Of a stretch of 64,000 nucleotides of DNA, positions 26,123 through 34,704 are shown piece by piece. The DNA is from JAFGOG01 sp034429215 (GTDB lineage Bacteria > Chloroflexota > Anaerolineae > JAAYZQ01), in assembly GCA_034429215.1 (NCBI GenBank), contig DAOUGI010000103.1:20810-84809 (forward strand), read 5' to 3'. The notes below the pieces were generated by a model. It ran no database searches, was not told the DNA's origin, and saw nothing but the letters and a program-made list of their open reading frames with translations. Every line of letters begins with the position of its first letter. Position 1 is the first letter of the stretch. The position numbers and the translations under genes are program-made.

Positions 26123-26761
26123 TCAGCCTGGTTCCTGCCGCACTCTGGCTGCAAGCTGCCGGTAGGCTTGGGCTGCCCAAGGATGCATCGCCTTGTGCTT
26201 GTGCCGCAGATAGTCGAGATAATAGTATGCGGCCAGATCCAGGGACCGATCAACAGCTCCAGCCACTGCGGCCAGGTAGGGTGGGTCGCCGGCCTGATCC
26301 CACGCTATCTTGTCGGCCACGAAAACAACCTTGTCCAGCGGCGAGCTATCTGCCCTCAGCGTGGTGTGGCAGCCGATCGCCTCCAGAACCGGCCCATCGA
26401 CGATGGCCAGGACCTCCTGGGCAATCACCGCCGACAGCTTCTGATGAACCAGCACAGGAGCCTGGCGCTCCTCCTCAAGCACTTTTACCCCCAGCATCTC
26501 GGCTACTTGCAGGTGATCGTCCCACGGCACGATGGCGCTGATATCGTGCAGCCACCCGGCAATCTCAGCGCTCCTGTCGTCCACTTCCCAACGCCGCGCC
26601 AATCGTTGGGCCATGGCAGCGACCGGCTGGCAGTGATCGGCCGTGTCCTCGCGGCCGCGGCTCCTCAGGAGCGCCGCGACATCCGCAGGGACGTTGCCCG
26701 TCCGTGTGAAATCGCCGACATAGGCAGCAAGAACTGGATGCATTTCAGGCCCTTTACTCAT
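26123..26761 (-). CDS. HD-domain hydrolase, YqeK-like
   Basis: This 212-residue HD-superfamily metal phosphohydrolase has the layout of YqeK (symmetrical Ap4A hydrolase). The sequence shows DHCQPVAAMAQRLA, then the metal HD in GWLHDISA, VHQKLSAVIAQE, GCHTTL, and the last Asp in VFVADKIAWDQ. YqeK removes stress-related dinucleoside polyphosphates; this function is inferred from the family. The ATG overlaps the end of arfB by 8 bases, so the two are translationally coupled. Confidence 0.75.
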   Translation of the reverse strand: MSKGPEMHPVLAAYVGDFTRTGNVPADVAALLRSRGREDTADHCQPVAAMAQRLARRWEVDDRSAEIAGWLHDISAIVPWDDHLQVAEMLGVKVLEEERQAPVLVHQKLSAVIAQEVLAIVDGPVLEAIGCHTTLRADSSPLDKVVFVADKIAWDQAGDPPYLAAVAGAVDRSLDLAAYYYLDYLRHKHKAMHPWAAQAYRQLAARVRQEPG

Positions 26762-27185
26762 CGGGGATATCGCGCCGCATCTGCTTCACGCCGCTGCGCT
26801 TGCGCTTGCCGCGCAGCCGCCGCTCGATCGACGCAGCCGTCGGATGGGTCGCCCGGCGGATCTTGCGCCGCTTGAGCGCCCCGCACACCAGCGCCTGGAA
26901 GCGGCCCACCACCTCCTCCCGGTTTCGCAACTGGCTGCGCTCTGACTGGGCCACCAGGTGCAGCACCCCGGCCGAGTCGATGTGTGCTGCCAGTCGCTCC
27001 TGTATCCGCGCGCGCTGATAGTCGGTCAGGCTGGGCGAGCCGGCCACGTCGAACAGCAACTCGACGCGGGTGGAAGTCTTTTGCACGTTCTGGCCGCCGG
27101 GCCCGCTGCTCCGTGAGAAACGAAAGCTCAGCTCGACCAGGGGGATGCTCAGTTGGTCGTTAACGGTTATATAGTCGGTGTCCAT
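26754..27185 (-). CDS. arfB: Alternative ribosome-rescue factor ArfB (GGQ-domain hydrolase)
   Basis: This 143-residue protein has the release-factor catalytic motif in SSGPGGQNVQKTSTRV near residue 30. It has no stop-codon-recognition domain. The C-terminal tail is very basic (RRLRGKRKRSGVKQMRR), which in ArfB/YaeJ enters the empty mRNA channel of stalled ribosomes. It should hydrolyse peptidyl-tRNA on non-stop complexes. Length and domain order match the family. It starts 9 bases after the aldo/keto reductase stop. Confidence 0.9.
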   Translation of the reverse strand: MDTDYITVNDQLSIPLVELSFRFSRSSGPGGQNVQKTSTRVELLFDVAGSPSLTDYQRARIQERLAAHIDSAGVLHLVAQSERSQLRNREEVVGRFQALVCGALKRRKIRRATHPTAASIERRLRGKRKRSGVKQMRRDIPDE

Positions 27186-27194
27186 CCGGTCCGG

Positions 27195-28085
27195 TTAGTC
27201 GAGCATAGACGGCCCGTACGGCTCCCGGCGGGGCTTCCACTCGGTCGGATTGCCCCATTCGGTCGCCTTCCACGGCATGTTCTGCGGCTGGACCAGCGGC
27301 AGCACCTCGCGGAAGAGCTCGATCCGTTCCGGCCCGGTCATCGGCGTAAAGGTCTCGGCCACGGCCAGGTCGGCCTCCAGCTCGGCCAGGGTGGAACAGC
27401 CGGCGATGACGGTGGCCAGTGGCAGCGCCAGAGCATAGCGCAGCGCCCGGTCGGCCAGGCCTGCCAGCTTTTTGTAAGCGAAAACCTTCATGCCGATCAC
27501 ACCAACGCCCTGCCTGGCCGCCACCGGCAGAAACTCTTCGGCAAAGCTGTAGATGAAATGGTCCAGCACCGACACGGCTACCAGCACCGTATCAAAGGGG
27601 AAGCGGCGCAGCGCCTCAACCTGAATCTGGGGGTCGACGTGGCCGCTGATGCTGATAAAGCGCACCAGGCCCTCGTCACGGGCCTGGACGGCCGCTTCCA
27701 GGGCGCCGCCTTTGCCGGTCATCTTGTCCAGCCGCTCGAAATCCCAAACGTTGTGCAGCCGCCACTCGTCGACGTGATCGGTCTGGAGCCGCTTCAGGCT
27801 CTGCTCGAGCTGGCGGCGGGCGCCGTCACGGGTGGTATCCCACGTCTTGGTGGCGATCCACATCTCGCTGCGGCGATGGGCAGCCACCAGGCCGACCCGT
27901 TCTTCGGATTGGCCCTGGGAATAGATCCAGGCCGTGTCAAAGTAGCGAATGCCTCGCTCCAGCGCCGTGTTGAGGATCTCGACGGCCTGATCCCGGCTGC
28001 AGCCTTCCTCGTCAACGATCCGCTGAGAGCCAAAGCTCAGGATGGGGACCGACATGCCGGTCTTGCCAAGAGGTCGCGTTTCCAT
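27195..28085 (-). CDS. Aldo/keto reductase
   Basis: This 296-residue (alpha/beta)8 oxidoreductase opens with METRPLGKTGMSVPILSFG. The catalytic tetrad is visible: Asp and Tyr in YFDTAWIYSQGQSE, Lys in IATKTW and His in RLHNVWD. It reduces carbonyl groups with NADPH; the substrate is unknown. It lies between a GH4-type gene and arfB on the same strand. A sugar or sugar-derived carbonyl is possible but not shown. Confidence 0.85.
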   Translation of the reverse strand: METRPLGKTGMSVPILSFGSQRIVDEEGCSRDQAVEILNTALERGIRYFDTAWIYSQGQSEERVGLVAAHRRSEMWIATKTWDTTRDGARRQLEQSLKRLQTDHVDEWRLHNVWDFERLDKMTGKGGALEAAVQARDEGLVRFISISGHVDPQIQVEALRRFPFDTVLVAVSVLDHFIYSFAEEFLPVAARQGVGVIGMKVFAYKKLAGLADRALRYALALPLATVIAGCSTLAELEADLAVAETFTPMTGPERIELFREVLPLVQPQNMPWKATEWGNPTEWKPRREPYGPSMLD

Positions 28086-28120
28086 CTTTAGATTCCTCCT
28101 TGAAAAATGGCCTGCTCTTC

Positions 28121-28136
28121 GCGGACCACAGTCCGC
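28121..28136. repeat. Small palindromic repeat, GGAC-CACA-GTCC type
   Basis: GCGGAC-CACA-GTCCGC followed by GTC, a 6-bp stem with a CACA loop. It lies in the 75-base gap between the GH4 and aldo/keto reductase genes. Related copies lie at 33570 and 33638. Confidence 0.6.
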
Positions 28137-28160
28137 GTCCGGTAGAGCGGCCCGCCCTCA

Positions 28161-29537
28161 TCAACGAAACTGGGGCAAATACTCAGCCTGTTCGGCCAGA
28201 TAGGTGTCCAGAATGGCGCGGGCGGTGTCGAGGTCGTTGATGCACGGGTCGAGGGCCAGAGCTTGCAGGGCCGTCTGGTAGTCGCCGGTGGCGGCGGCGT
28301 CGACGGCCAGGCTGGCCACGGCAATCTCGCGGCGGCACAGCTCGGCGACCATCTCGGGCAGTGGCCCCATATTCAGCCCATGGATCTCTTCCCCACTGAT
28401 CAAGGCCGGCAGCTCGACGATGGCATCATCAGGCAGGTTAGGGATGCACCCCCGGTTGGAAATGTTGACGGCCGGCCGATAGACCGGCACGCCGCCGGCC
28501 AGTCCTTCGATAACCTCGACGGCGCCGTCGCCGCGCGCCTCGCGGAGGGGCTCGATCGGGGCATCCTGGCGAACCATAGCCTCGATGGCGCGCCATTTCT
28601 CGTCACGCCGCCGGGCAGCCCCCTCCCAGTCATACAGGTACAGGTTATACTTTTCCCAGGGCCGCGTCTGCGGGTCATGACACCAGGGCAGGTACTCGTC
28701 CAGGTGGCTGTCGCCGGGCACCGGGCAGAGGCCGGTCACATCCATGACGGCGCGGGTCAGCGGCTCAAAACCGGCCGGCAGGGCTGCCAGAGCCTGGCTG
28801 AAGGCAGGGTACAGGTCTTCCCCGGTTCGCCGGTCGCGCACGTCGAGAATCCAGGTAAAGTGGTTGAGCCCGGCAGCCTTCACCTCAACCAGCGCCTCGG
28901 CCTGGCGCGCCACCTGGCCGGCCAGCGTCCAGATTTCGGGGTCGGCGTTGCTGTTCACGCCGGTTGGCACGGTGATGCCCAGGCGGTCGGCCAGCGCCAC
29001 GCCGGCCAGCATGTAGGCGATGGCAAGCTGGTGGCACAGCCCGACCGACCTGATCAGGCTGTAGCGGCTGACGGCCAGGCACAACCGGGGCAGCGGGTTA
29101 GAAAAGTTGATGAACCAGGCGTTGGGACACAGCCGCTCCATGTCGCGGGCGATAGCCAGCATTTCCGGCACCTGGCGCAGGGTGTGGGCCAGTCCGCCGG
29201 GACCGCCGTTCTCGCCGTAGGGCTGGCGCACGCCAAACTGGAGTGGGATCTCCCAATCGCGCCGCCACAGCCCTTCGCGCGGGCCGGCCTCGATCGACAC
29301 GATGACAAAATCGGCGCCGGGCAGCGCCTCGTCACGATGGGTAGAGCTCTCGATCGTCAGCCCGGCGCCCCACTCACGATCCAGCCGGCGGGCCAGGGCG
29401 TCGATTAGGTCCAGACCCTCGCGGTTGAGATCCACCAGGGCCAGGGTGCCGCCCCGAAGCCGAGGGCTGCGCACCAGGGTAGACAGCGTCCCCAAGCCAA
29501 ACGCAGCGCTTCCGGCGCCAATAATCACCACCTTCAT
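28161..29537 (-). CDS. Family 4 glycoside hydrolase-like protein (NAD- and metal-dependent)
   Basis: This 458-residue GH4-type protein starts with the NAD-binding MKVVIIGAGSAAFG. It has DFVIVSIEAG, NFSNPLPR, the metal-binding Cys-His in SVGLCHQ, and GLNHFTWILDV. GH4 enzymes cleave glycosides by an oxidation-elimination mechanism using NAD and Mn2+. The branch here resembles alpha-galactosidase or alpha-glucuronidase types, but specificity cannot be read. The ATG at 29537 overlaps the Nudix gene stop (ATGA), so translation is coupled. A longer frame upstream exists but would read through the Nudix gene. Confidence 0.82.
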   Translation of the reverse strand: MKVVIIGAGSAAFGLGTLSTLVRSPRLRGGTLALVDLNREGLDLIDALARRLDREWGAGLTIESSTHRDEALPGADFVIVSIEAGPREGLWRRDWEIPLQFGVRQPYGENGGPGGLAHTLRQVPEMLAIARDMERLCPNAWFINFSNPLPRLCLAVSRYSLIRSVGLCHQLAIAYMLAGVALADRLGITVPTGVNSNADPEIWTLAGQVARQAEALVEVKAAGLNHFTWILDVRDRRTGEDLYPAFSQALAALPAGFEPLTRAVMDVTGLCPVPGDSHLDEYLPWCHDPQTRPWEKYNLYLYDWEGAARRRDEKWRAIEAMVRQDAPIEPLREARGDGAVEVIEGLAGGVPVYRPAVNISNRGCIPNLPDDAIVELPALISGEEIHGLNMGPLPEMVAELCRREIAVASLAVDAAATGDYQTALQALALDPCINDLDTARAILDTYLAEQAEYLPQFR

Positions 29538-30115
29538 AGTTTCAGAACCTCTGCGATCAGATCGTGGGCGACGGCGCGGAACGGCCCCCAGTCGCCCCAA
29601 GTGCGGACCACGCTTCGCAGGTGATCGGCCACAACCGGCAGCCCGGCCGGCTCGATCCAGCACAGCTCGGAGATAGCCTCGCAGGCGTCCTGGGTGACCG
29701 GTATCGCGTCGTCGTCCATCTGCAGGAGAAAGATGTAGGAATCAAAGGGGATCGTCTGCTCGGCATGGCGCAGCGCATAGTGGACGAGGCCGGGCATGGA
29801 CACCGGCAGCAGGTGCAGGCCCAGCTCTTCCCACTGCTCGCGGGCCAAGGCATCCAGAACCGGCTCGCCCCAAAAAACGCCGCCGGTGGGCAGCCGGTAG
29901 GTCGCCGGCGGATAGTGCTCCTTGCTGTGAACCAACAGCCGCCCATCCGGGCGCCGGACGAGCATGACCACCTCAGCGCGGCGGACAAACGCCTTCACCT
30001 GCCACCAGTAGGCGTACCCCTTCTCGTCCAGTTGGAATTGGCAGCCGCGCTGCAGCGTCGGGCCATACTGGGCGATCAGCGCCTCGATTTCAGCCGGGTC
30101 GAACTGTGGTTGCAT
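29534..30115 (-). CDS. Nudix hydrolase
   Basis: A 193-residue protein with a perfect Nudix box: G-x5-E-x7-RE-x2-EE-x-G, as GGVFWGEP followed by LAREQWEELG (about residues 77-99). The enzyme cleaves a nucleoside diphosphate linked to another group; the substrate is not predictable. It is coupled by a 4-base overlap to the GH4-type gene, which could mean a nucleotide-sugar substrate. It follows the aconitase-like small subunit after 70 bases. Confidence 0.88.
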   Translation of the reverse strand: MQPQFDPAEIEALIAQYGPTLQRGCQFQLDEKGYAYWWQVKAFVRRAEVVMLVRRPDGRLLVHSKEHYPPATYRLPTGGVFWGEPVLDALAREQWEELGLHLLPVSMPGLVHYALRHAEQTIPFDSYIFLLQMDDDAIPVTQDACEAISELCWIEPAGLPVVADHLRSVVRTWGDWGPFRAVAHDLIAEVLKL

Positions 30116-30185
30116 GCTCGTCAGGTCGCAAGGTCACGGGGCGCCACGCCGGCCCGCAGCCGGCATGGCGCCCCAGGGTCACACC

Positions 30186-30722
30186 TCAACCCTTTTCCAA
30201 CGTTTTGCCGTAGGCGAACAGGTCGCCAGCCTGGTAGATGTCCATCTGCACCTTGGAAAAGGGCTCGCCCTGGAACACCGTCTGGCCGTTCAACACCAGG
30301 CGCCCGGTCTCCAGGTCAACTTCCAGCAGGTCGCCGGCCTTGAGCTGCTCGTGGATGCGGGTCAGGTCAGGCAGGGTGACGATCGGAAAGCCGCTGTTGA
30401 TAGCGTTCCGTTTGTAGATAGCGCCATAGCTCTCGGCGACGATGGCGCCGATGCCCAGGGCGCGGAAACAATCGACCGCCTGCTGGCGGCTGGAGCCGGC
30501 CCCAAAGTTCTTGCCGGCCAGGACGATATCGCCCGGGTGGGCCCTTTTGGCAAAATCCTCCCAACCCTTCAGGTTGTCCAGCGCATACTGGCCCATCTTG
30601 GCCACTTCGGTAATGGCCAGGTAGCGGTTGTGAAAGATCATGTCGGTGTCGATGTCGTCGTACAGCCGGCCGTCGGGCATAGTGAGCACCCAGATGCGGC
30701 CTTGGATTCGTGTTTCTGCCAT
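30186..30722 (-). CDS. Aconitase-family dehydratase small subunit (LeuD-like)
   Basis: This 178-residue swivelling-domain subunit contains DDIDTDMIFHNRY near the start and NFGAGSSRQQAVDCF in the middle, the signature of LeuD and related small subunits. It pairs with the large subunit encoded 4 bases upstream. The two-subunit form is shared by isopropylmalate isomerase, homoaconitase, citramalate and 2,3-dimethylmalate dehydratases. No leuA or leuB is nearby, while a CoA-ligase pair and a citryl-CoA-lyase-like gene are. A substrate other than isopropylmalate is therefore likely. Confidence 0.8.
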   Translation of the reverse strand: MAETRIQGRIWVLTMPDGRLYDDIDTDMIFHNRYLAITEVAKMGQYALDNLKGWEDFAKRAHPGDIVLAGKNFGAGSSRQQAVDCFRALGIGAIVAESYGAIYKRNAINSGFPIVTLPDLTRIHEQLKAGDLLEVDLETGRLVLNGQTVFQGEPFSKVQMDIYQAGDLFAYGKTLEKG

Positions 30723-30726
30723 TTCG

Positions 30727-32046
30727 CTATCCCCCACTCTTCCCTGCATCGCTTCGCGCTGCACTGAACGGCGGTCTCCCCACCGGGGCGAGGGAGTCAC
30801 ATGCCTTGGGCGCCATGATCTCACCGGCGAGCGCCGCGCAGGCAGCCACGAGCGGGCCGGCCAGGTAGGTGTCGCCCGGTCCCTGCTTGCCGGCAAAGTT
30901 GCGGTTGCCGGTGCCCACCTGCACCTCTTTATCGCCCGTCATGCCGATCTGGCCGGCAGCGCAGCCGCCACAGCCGGCGTTGCTGATGATGAACCCGGCA
31001 TCAAACAGGGCCTGGAGGGTGCCATCGTCGAGGATCTGCTTCCACACCTCGTGGGTGGCGGGCACAATCGAGGCCATGACCCACGGCTTGATCCTCTTGC
31101 CGCGGACCAGGTCGGCCACCAGCCGCAGGTCCTCGTAGCGGCCGTTGGTGCACGAGCCGATGAACACCGAGTCGACGCGCAGGCCGGCCACCTCGCGCAC
31201 CGTCTTGACGTTGTCAGGCTTGGGCGGGCAGGCGATAAGCGGCTCCAGGTTAGTTATGTCTACGACGACCTCTTCTGTGTAGGCGGCGTCGGGATCGGCG
31301 TACACCCCCTCCAGGTCGATGCGGCCGGAGCGCTCCCGGCAATAGTCCAGCACCGCCTCTGACGGCGGGATCAACCCGACGATGCCGCCCATCTCGGTGA
31401 CCATGCTCGACAGGGTAATGCGGCCGGGCAGGTCGAGGGCCTCGACGGCCGGGCCGTAGAACTCGATCGCCTTGCCCAGGGCGCCGCTGGCGCCAAGCAC
31501 CCGCAGCACGGCCAGGGTCAGGTCTTTGGGGGTGCACGGGTAGCGCAGATCGCCCTTGACCGTGACCTTCATCGTCGGCGGCACCTCGAACCAGGTCTTG
31601 CCGGCCTTGAAGGCAAAGGCGATATCCTGGTCGCCCATCCCCTGGCCAAAGGCGCCGATGGCCCCCAGAATGTTCAGGTGGCTGTCGGTGCCGACCACCG
31701 TGCCGCCCGGCAGGGCCAGGCCCGTCTCGATCATGACGTGCGAGCCGATGCCGGCGTTTACGTCATAGACCTGGATGCCCTGGTGGCCGGCCCACCGCCG
31801 GGCCAGGTGCTGGTTGACGGCGTAGGGGATGTTGTTGGCCGGCACGACGCAGTCAAAGGTAAAGAAAGTCCTGCCCACGTCGGCCACCGGCGTGTCGCCA
31901 TAGTTGGTCTGATAGTTCTTGACGACATTCGCCCCGCCAAAGTCGCGGGCGCTGCGGACGTCCAGCCCCATCCACACGATCTTGCCGGGGGTCGCCGGCT
32001 CGTCGGAATGGGCCTGGATGATCTTTTCGATGATCGTTTTACCCAT
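30727..32046 (-). CDS. Aconitase-family dehydratase large subunit (LeuC/HacA-like)
   Basis: This 439-residue Fe-S hydro-lyase subunit has the archaeal-type LeuC length. Cluster Cys are visible in FIGSCTNGRYEDL and in NAGCGGCAAGQIG. Other family motifs include VGTDSHLNILGAIGAFGQGMG and KTWFEVPPTMK. It isomerises or dehydrates a 2-hydroxy di- or tricarboxylic acid together with the small subunit. The last 30 residues (after AALAGEIMAPKA) are Ala/Gly/Ser-rich and look like a low-conservation tail. It follows an HD-domain gene after 13 bases. Confidence 0.83.
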   Translation of the reverse strand: MGKTIIEKIIQAHSDEPATPGKIVWMGLDVRSARDFGGANVVKNYQTNYGDTPVADVGRTFFTFDCVVPANNIPYAVNQHLARRWAGHQGIQVYDVNAGIGSHVMIETGLALPGGTVVGTDSHLNILGAIGAFGQGMGDQDIAFAFKAGKTWFEVPPTMKVTVKGDLRYPCTPKDLTLAVLRVLGASGALGKAIEFYGPAVEALDLPGRITLSSMVTEMGGIVGLIPPSEAVLDYCRERSGRIDLEGVYADPDAAYTEEVVVDITNLEPLIACPPKPDNVKTVREVAGLRVDSVFIGSCTNGRYEDLRLVADLVRGKRIKPWVMASIVPATHEVWKQILDDGTLQALFDAGFIISNAGCGGCAAGQIGMTGDKEVQVGTGNRNFAGKQGPGDTYLAGPLVAACAALAGEIMAPKACDSLAPVGRPPFSAARSDAGKSGG

Positions 32047-32059
32047 AGAGATCCTCCCC

Positions 32060-32632
32060 CTATCCTAACCTGGCCGACGATTCTTTCTTGATCTGCAGGT
32101 CGCGCAGAGTCTCAAAGCTCATAAAGTCAGCCTTGTTGATCAGGGTCGCCTCCGGCGAGCGTTTGAGCTTGTCGCCTTCGCCGGCGTGGGCCGCGATCAT
32201 GTGCTGCACCTCCATCGGCAGGCCAAACTCGTAGGCCAGCGCCGCGCCGCTGAACGGATGGCGCATCAGCGCGCCATAGGGGGTCTGGAAAGTCAGGTCG
32301 CCCCGGTATTCATACTCCAACAGCTTGCCGATGTCGTGCAGCAGCCCACCGGCCAGCAGGTAATCCATGTTGATCGGCACCCGCTCGCCATAGATCTCGC
32401 CAAAGAGCTGCGCCGCGCGGTAGGCGGTCAGCGTCACCGCCCGCACGTGCTCCACGAAATTGGCCGGGCAGGGGTTGATCAGCAGGGTAAAGGGCATCTG
32501 GACGATCGTATCGGGCGTCCAGCCGCTCCGCTCCATGGCCACTTCCCAGACGTGAATCGTCTTTTCTCGCAGCTCGGGGTCCTGAATCATGTTGAATTCA
32601 GGCATCAGTTTCAACAGCTTGTCACGCATCAT
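32060..32632 (-). CDS. HD-domain phosphohydrolase-like protein
   Basis: This 190-residue HD protein contains VEHVRAVTLTAY, the paired His-Asp in GGLLHDIGKLLEYE, a His in LMRHPFSGAALA and AAHAGEGD. The Asp expected late in the fold is in LINKADFMSFE. The metal site therefore looks complete. The substrate is unknown. It lies between the citryl-CoA-lyase-like gene and the aconitase-like pair. Conserved association in other genomes would suggest a housekeeping role for that pathway, such as removing a damaged CoA or nucleotide product. Confidence 0.75.
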   Translation of the reverse strand: MMRDKLLKLMPEFNMIQDPELREKTIHVWEVAMERSGWTPDTIVQMPFTLLINPCPANFVEHVRAVTLTAYRAAQLFGEIYGERVPINMDYLLAGGLLHDIGKLLEYEYRGDLTFQTPYGALMRHPFSGAALAYEFGLPMEVQHMIAAHAGEGDKLKRSPEATLINKADFMSFETLRDLQIKKESSARLG

Positions 32633-32662
32633 TTCCTCTCAAGTAGTAATTCCCCAAATTAT

Positions 32663-32689
32663 TGTCATTCTGAGCGAAGCGAAGAATCT
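32663..32689 (+). repeat. Dispersed repeat TGTCATTCTGAGCGAAGCGAAG, copy 1
   Basis: The 27-base word begins TGTCATTCTGAGCGAAGCGA and ends in AGAATCT. It occurs in the 97-base gap between two minus-strand genes. A copy with one difference lies on the opposite strand at 51574-51600. Confidence 0.65.
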
Positions 32690-32729
32690 CTCCTCAGCCA
32701 ACTGAGACCCTTCACCCCTCGCCCAAATT

Positions 32730-33518
32730 CTACCGATCCAAACTCCGCTCGGGCGGGCCGTCATATTCGTGGGTCTTGGAGTCGATGTTGCGCATCGGCC
32801 GCTCGCGCGTCTGCTCCTCGTACACCTGGGCGGCCAGGCCCACGGTGCGGCTGATGGCGAAAAAGCCGTTGCCCAGCGCCGGTGGAAAGCCCAGATCGCA
32901 CAACACGGCGGCGATGCCGCCGTCGACGTTCATCGGCAGGTCCTTGCCCAGGCTCTCTTTCATCGCCTGGCGCAGCGCCTGGCCCATCTCCACATACTCA
33001 CCCGCTGCACCGGCCTCCTCGGCCAGGGCAAAGAGCCGCTTGGTGCGCGGATCGTCGCTGTGAATGCGATGGCCATAGCCCGGCACCCGGATCTTTTTGG
33101 CGCGAAACTCGGCCATCTTGTCGCGGGCGGCGGCCGGAGCATCGAGGCCCTTGTCACGCTTGTAGGCCACGCACTCTAGCAGGATCTTCATGCAATCCTC
33201 GATGGCACCGCCGTGGTGGCGGTTGATGGTCATGATGCCCCCGGCGATGGCGGTGGTCAGCGGCGCGCCCCCGGTGGCGACCGTCCGCGCGGCGATGGCG
33301 CTGGGTGGGGTGACGCCGTGGTCGACCGACGACACAAGCATGGCGTCCATCAGCTTGCCGACCTGGGGCGTGGGCAGCTCACCCTTGAGCACCAGGTAGA
33401 CCATCTCGCCGAAAGAGATGCGGCCCATCAGATCGTCGATGCGATAGCCGCGCACCACGACCTTGTTCGGCTCGATTTTCGTAATTGCGGTTTTCCAGGT
33501 CTCTTTACCTTCCGACAT
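32730..33518 (-). CDS. Citryl-CoA lyase-like / short citrate synthase-family protein
   Basis: At 262 residues this is a citrate-synthase-fold protein lacking about 120 N-terminal residues of normal citrate synthase. That is close to the length I recall for citryl-CoA lyase of Hydrogenobacter. The catalytic set appears intact: His in INRHHGGAIED, His and Arg in PGYGHRIHSDDPR, Asp in NVDGGIAAVL and Arg in ISRTVGLAAQ. It would cleave citryl-CoA, or a related acyl-CoA, to acetyl-CoA and an oxo acid. The ATG at 33518 follows GGGAGAG; longer frames upstream are not supported. CoA-ligase-like genes nearby could make its substrate. Confidence 0.78.
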   Translation of the reverse strand: MSEGKETWKTAITKIEPNKVVVRGYRIDDLMGRISFGEMVYLVLKGELPTPQVGKLMDAMLVSSVDHGVTPPSAIAARTVATGGAPLTTAIAGGIMTINRHHGGAIEDCMKILLECVAYKRDKGLDAPAAARDKMAEFRAKKIRVPGYGHRIHSDDPRTKRLFALAEEAGAAGEYVEMGQALRQAMKESLGKDLPMNVDGGIAAVLCDLGFPPALGNGFFAISRTVGLAAQVYEEQTRERPMRNIDSKTHEYDGPPERSLDR

Positions 33519-33540
33519 ATTTGCTCTCCCTCTTGGAATG

Positions 33541-33572
33541 TCTACGCTCGACTTAGAATATCTACGCTCGAC
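33541..33572. repeat. Short direct repeat TCTACGCTCGAC (two copies, 20-base period)
   Basis: TCTACGCTCGAC occurs at 33541-33552 and 33561-33572, next to the palindromic repeat starting at 33570. It is probably part of the same repeat insertion. Confidence 0.5.
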
Positions 33573-34704
33573 GCGGATCACAATCCGCGTCTGGCTGATA
33601 AGATGCGATTTCTGCCGGTTCGTGCAATTGCCCAGACGCCGGACTGTGGTCCGGCGAGAGCAGGCCTGGCGAGTTTGGCGCCACTGCGTACTTGGCTTTA
33701 CGCCGCCGGTGCCATCGCCCCAGCTGGATCGCCAGGCCATCGAGCCAGGAGATCTGGGCCGGGACGCCCGGCACCAGCATCGGGCCCTTGGGAAGAGGCG
33801 GCAACGCCGCCCGATCGGGTGCGCCGGGCTGCACCAGGGCCAGCAACACCGCTTCCTCATCCTGGCCGGCCTGGGCCAGCCTGGTTCCGTCCCGATCGAC
33901 GATGCACGAGCGCCCCATCATCGGACAGCTCAGCCGGAAATTGGCGCCGGCCGCCGGCAGCACGCCGGCCATGGTCCCCGGCCCCAGGCTCATCAGAAAG
34001 AGGAGGCCGTATGGGATCGGGGAGCGGAACGGGCCGCACCGCGCCGCATAGACGGCCGGCACGCCGGCGCTTGACGCTTGCAGCACGGTCGCCTGGCCAA
34101 ACCAGCCCACCGCGTCCAGCTTGACGCCGAGGATCCGGTCCTTCATCCGCATCAGCAGGCGCCCGCCCTCGTCCTCCAGGTCGCCGACCAGGACCGGCGG
34201 CGACGACGGGATGCACAGCAGGTCGACGCGCCCCTGGTAGGCAAGGGCCAGGTCGGCAAACACCTGGTCCCAGCAGATGAGCAGGCCGATCCGGCCCAGG
34301 GCCGTGTCGGCGATGACCGGGTCGGCGCCGCGGGCAAAGTAGCCGTTCTCCCACAGCGCCACGTGCACCTTGCGGTAGACCCACTGCCGGCCGTCGGGCG
34401 CGGCGAGCATGGCCACGATATAGCTGCGCCCGGCAATCCGCGCCGGAAAGCTGCCGGCGAGGTGAATCCCCAGCCGCTGCGCTGTGCGGCAGATCCAGAG
34501 CCCGGTCGGCCCGTCAAGCGGCTCGGCTAGGCGAAAGTTGCGGTCGGTGTACTCGTAGCCGCAGCCAAACAGCTCCGGCAGGACGACGAGCTGGGCGCCC
34601 TGGACGGCTGCCTGCTCGACCAGCACGGCAGCATGGGCCAGGTTAGCCTCCACGGCGCCCACCGGGGCGTTCATCTGGATCGCGGCGACAGTGAGGTCAG
34701 TCAT
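33562..34704 (-). CDS. Carbon-nitrogen hydrolase (nitrilase superfamily)
   Basis: This 380-residue amidase/nitrilase-fold enzyme has the Glu-Lys-Cys triad visible: Glu in VVLPELFGCGYE, Lys in YRKVHVALWE and Cys in LLICWDQVFADLA. It hydrolyses a C-N bond (amide, carbamoyl or nitrile); the substrate is unknown. The final 45-50 residues are unlike the family. They are encoded by DNA carrying two palindromic repeats (33570-33591, 33638-33655), so the tail looks repeat-derived. The ATG overlaps the phosphatase stop by 4 bases. Confidence 0.85.
   Translation of the reverse strand: MTDLTVAAIQMNAPVGAVEANLAHAAVLVEQAAVQGAQLVVLPELFGCGYEYTDRNFRLAEPLDGPTGLWICRTAQRLGIHLAGSFPARIAGRSYIVAMLAAPDGRQWVYRKVHVALWENGYFARGADPVIADTALGRIGLLICWDQVFADLALAYQGRVDLLCIPSSPPVLVGDLEDEGGRLLMRMKDRILGVKLDAVGWFGQATVLQASSAGVPAVYAARCGPFRSPIPYGLLFLMSLGPGTMAGVLPAAGANFRLSCPMMGRSCIVDRDGTRLAQAGQDEEAVLLALVQPGAPDRAALPPLPKGPMLVPGVPAQISWLDGLAIQLGRWHRRRKAKYAVAPNSPGLLSPDHSPASGQLHEPAEIASYQPDADCDPRRA
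33570..33591. repeat. Small palindromic repeat, GGAT-CACA-ATCC type
   Basis: A perfect 9-bp stem GACGCGGAT/ATCCGCGTC with a CACA loop lies inside the 3' end of the nitrilase-family gene. It is related to the copies at 28121 and 33638. Confidence 0.65.
33638..33655. repeat. Small palindromic repeat, inverted copy
   Basis: GCCGGAC-TGTG-GTCCGGC, a 7-bp stem. Its reverse complement has the CACA loop and is followed by GTC like the other two copies. It lies within the nitrilase-family gene. Confidence 0.6.
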
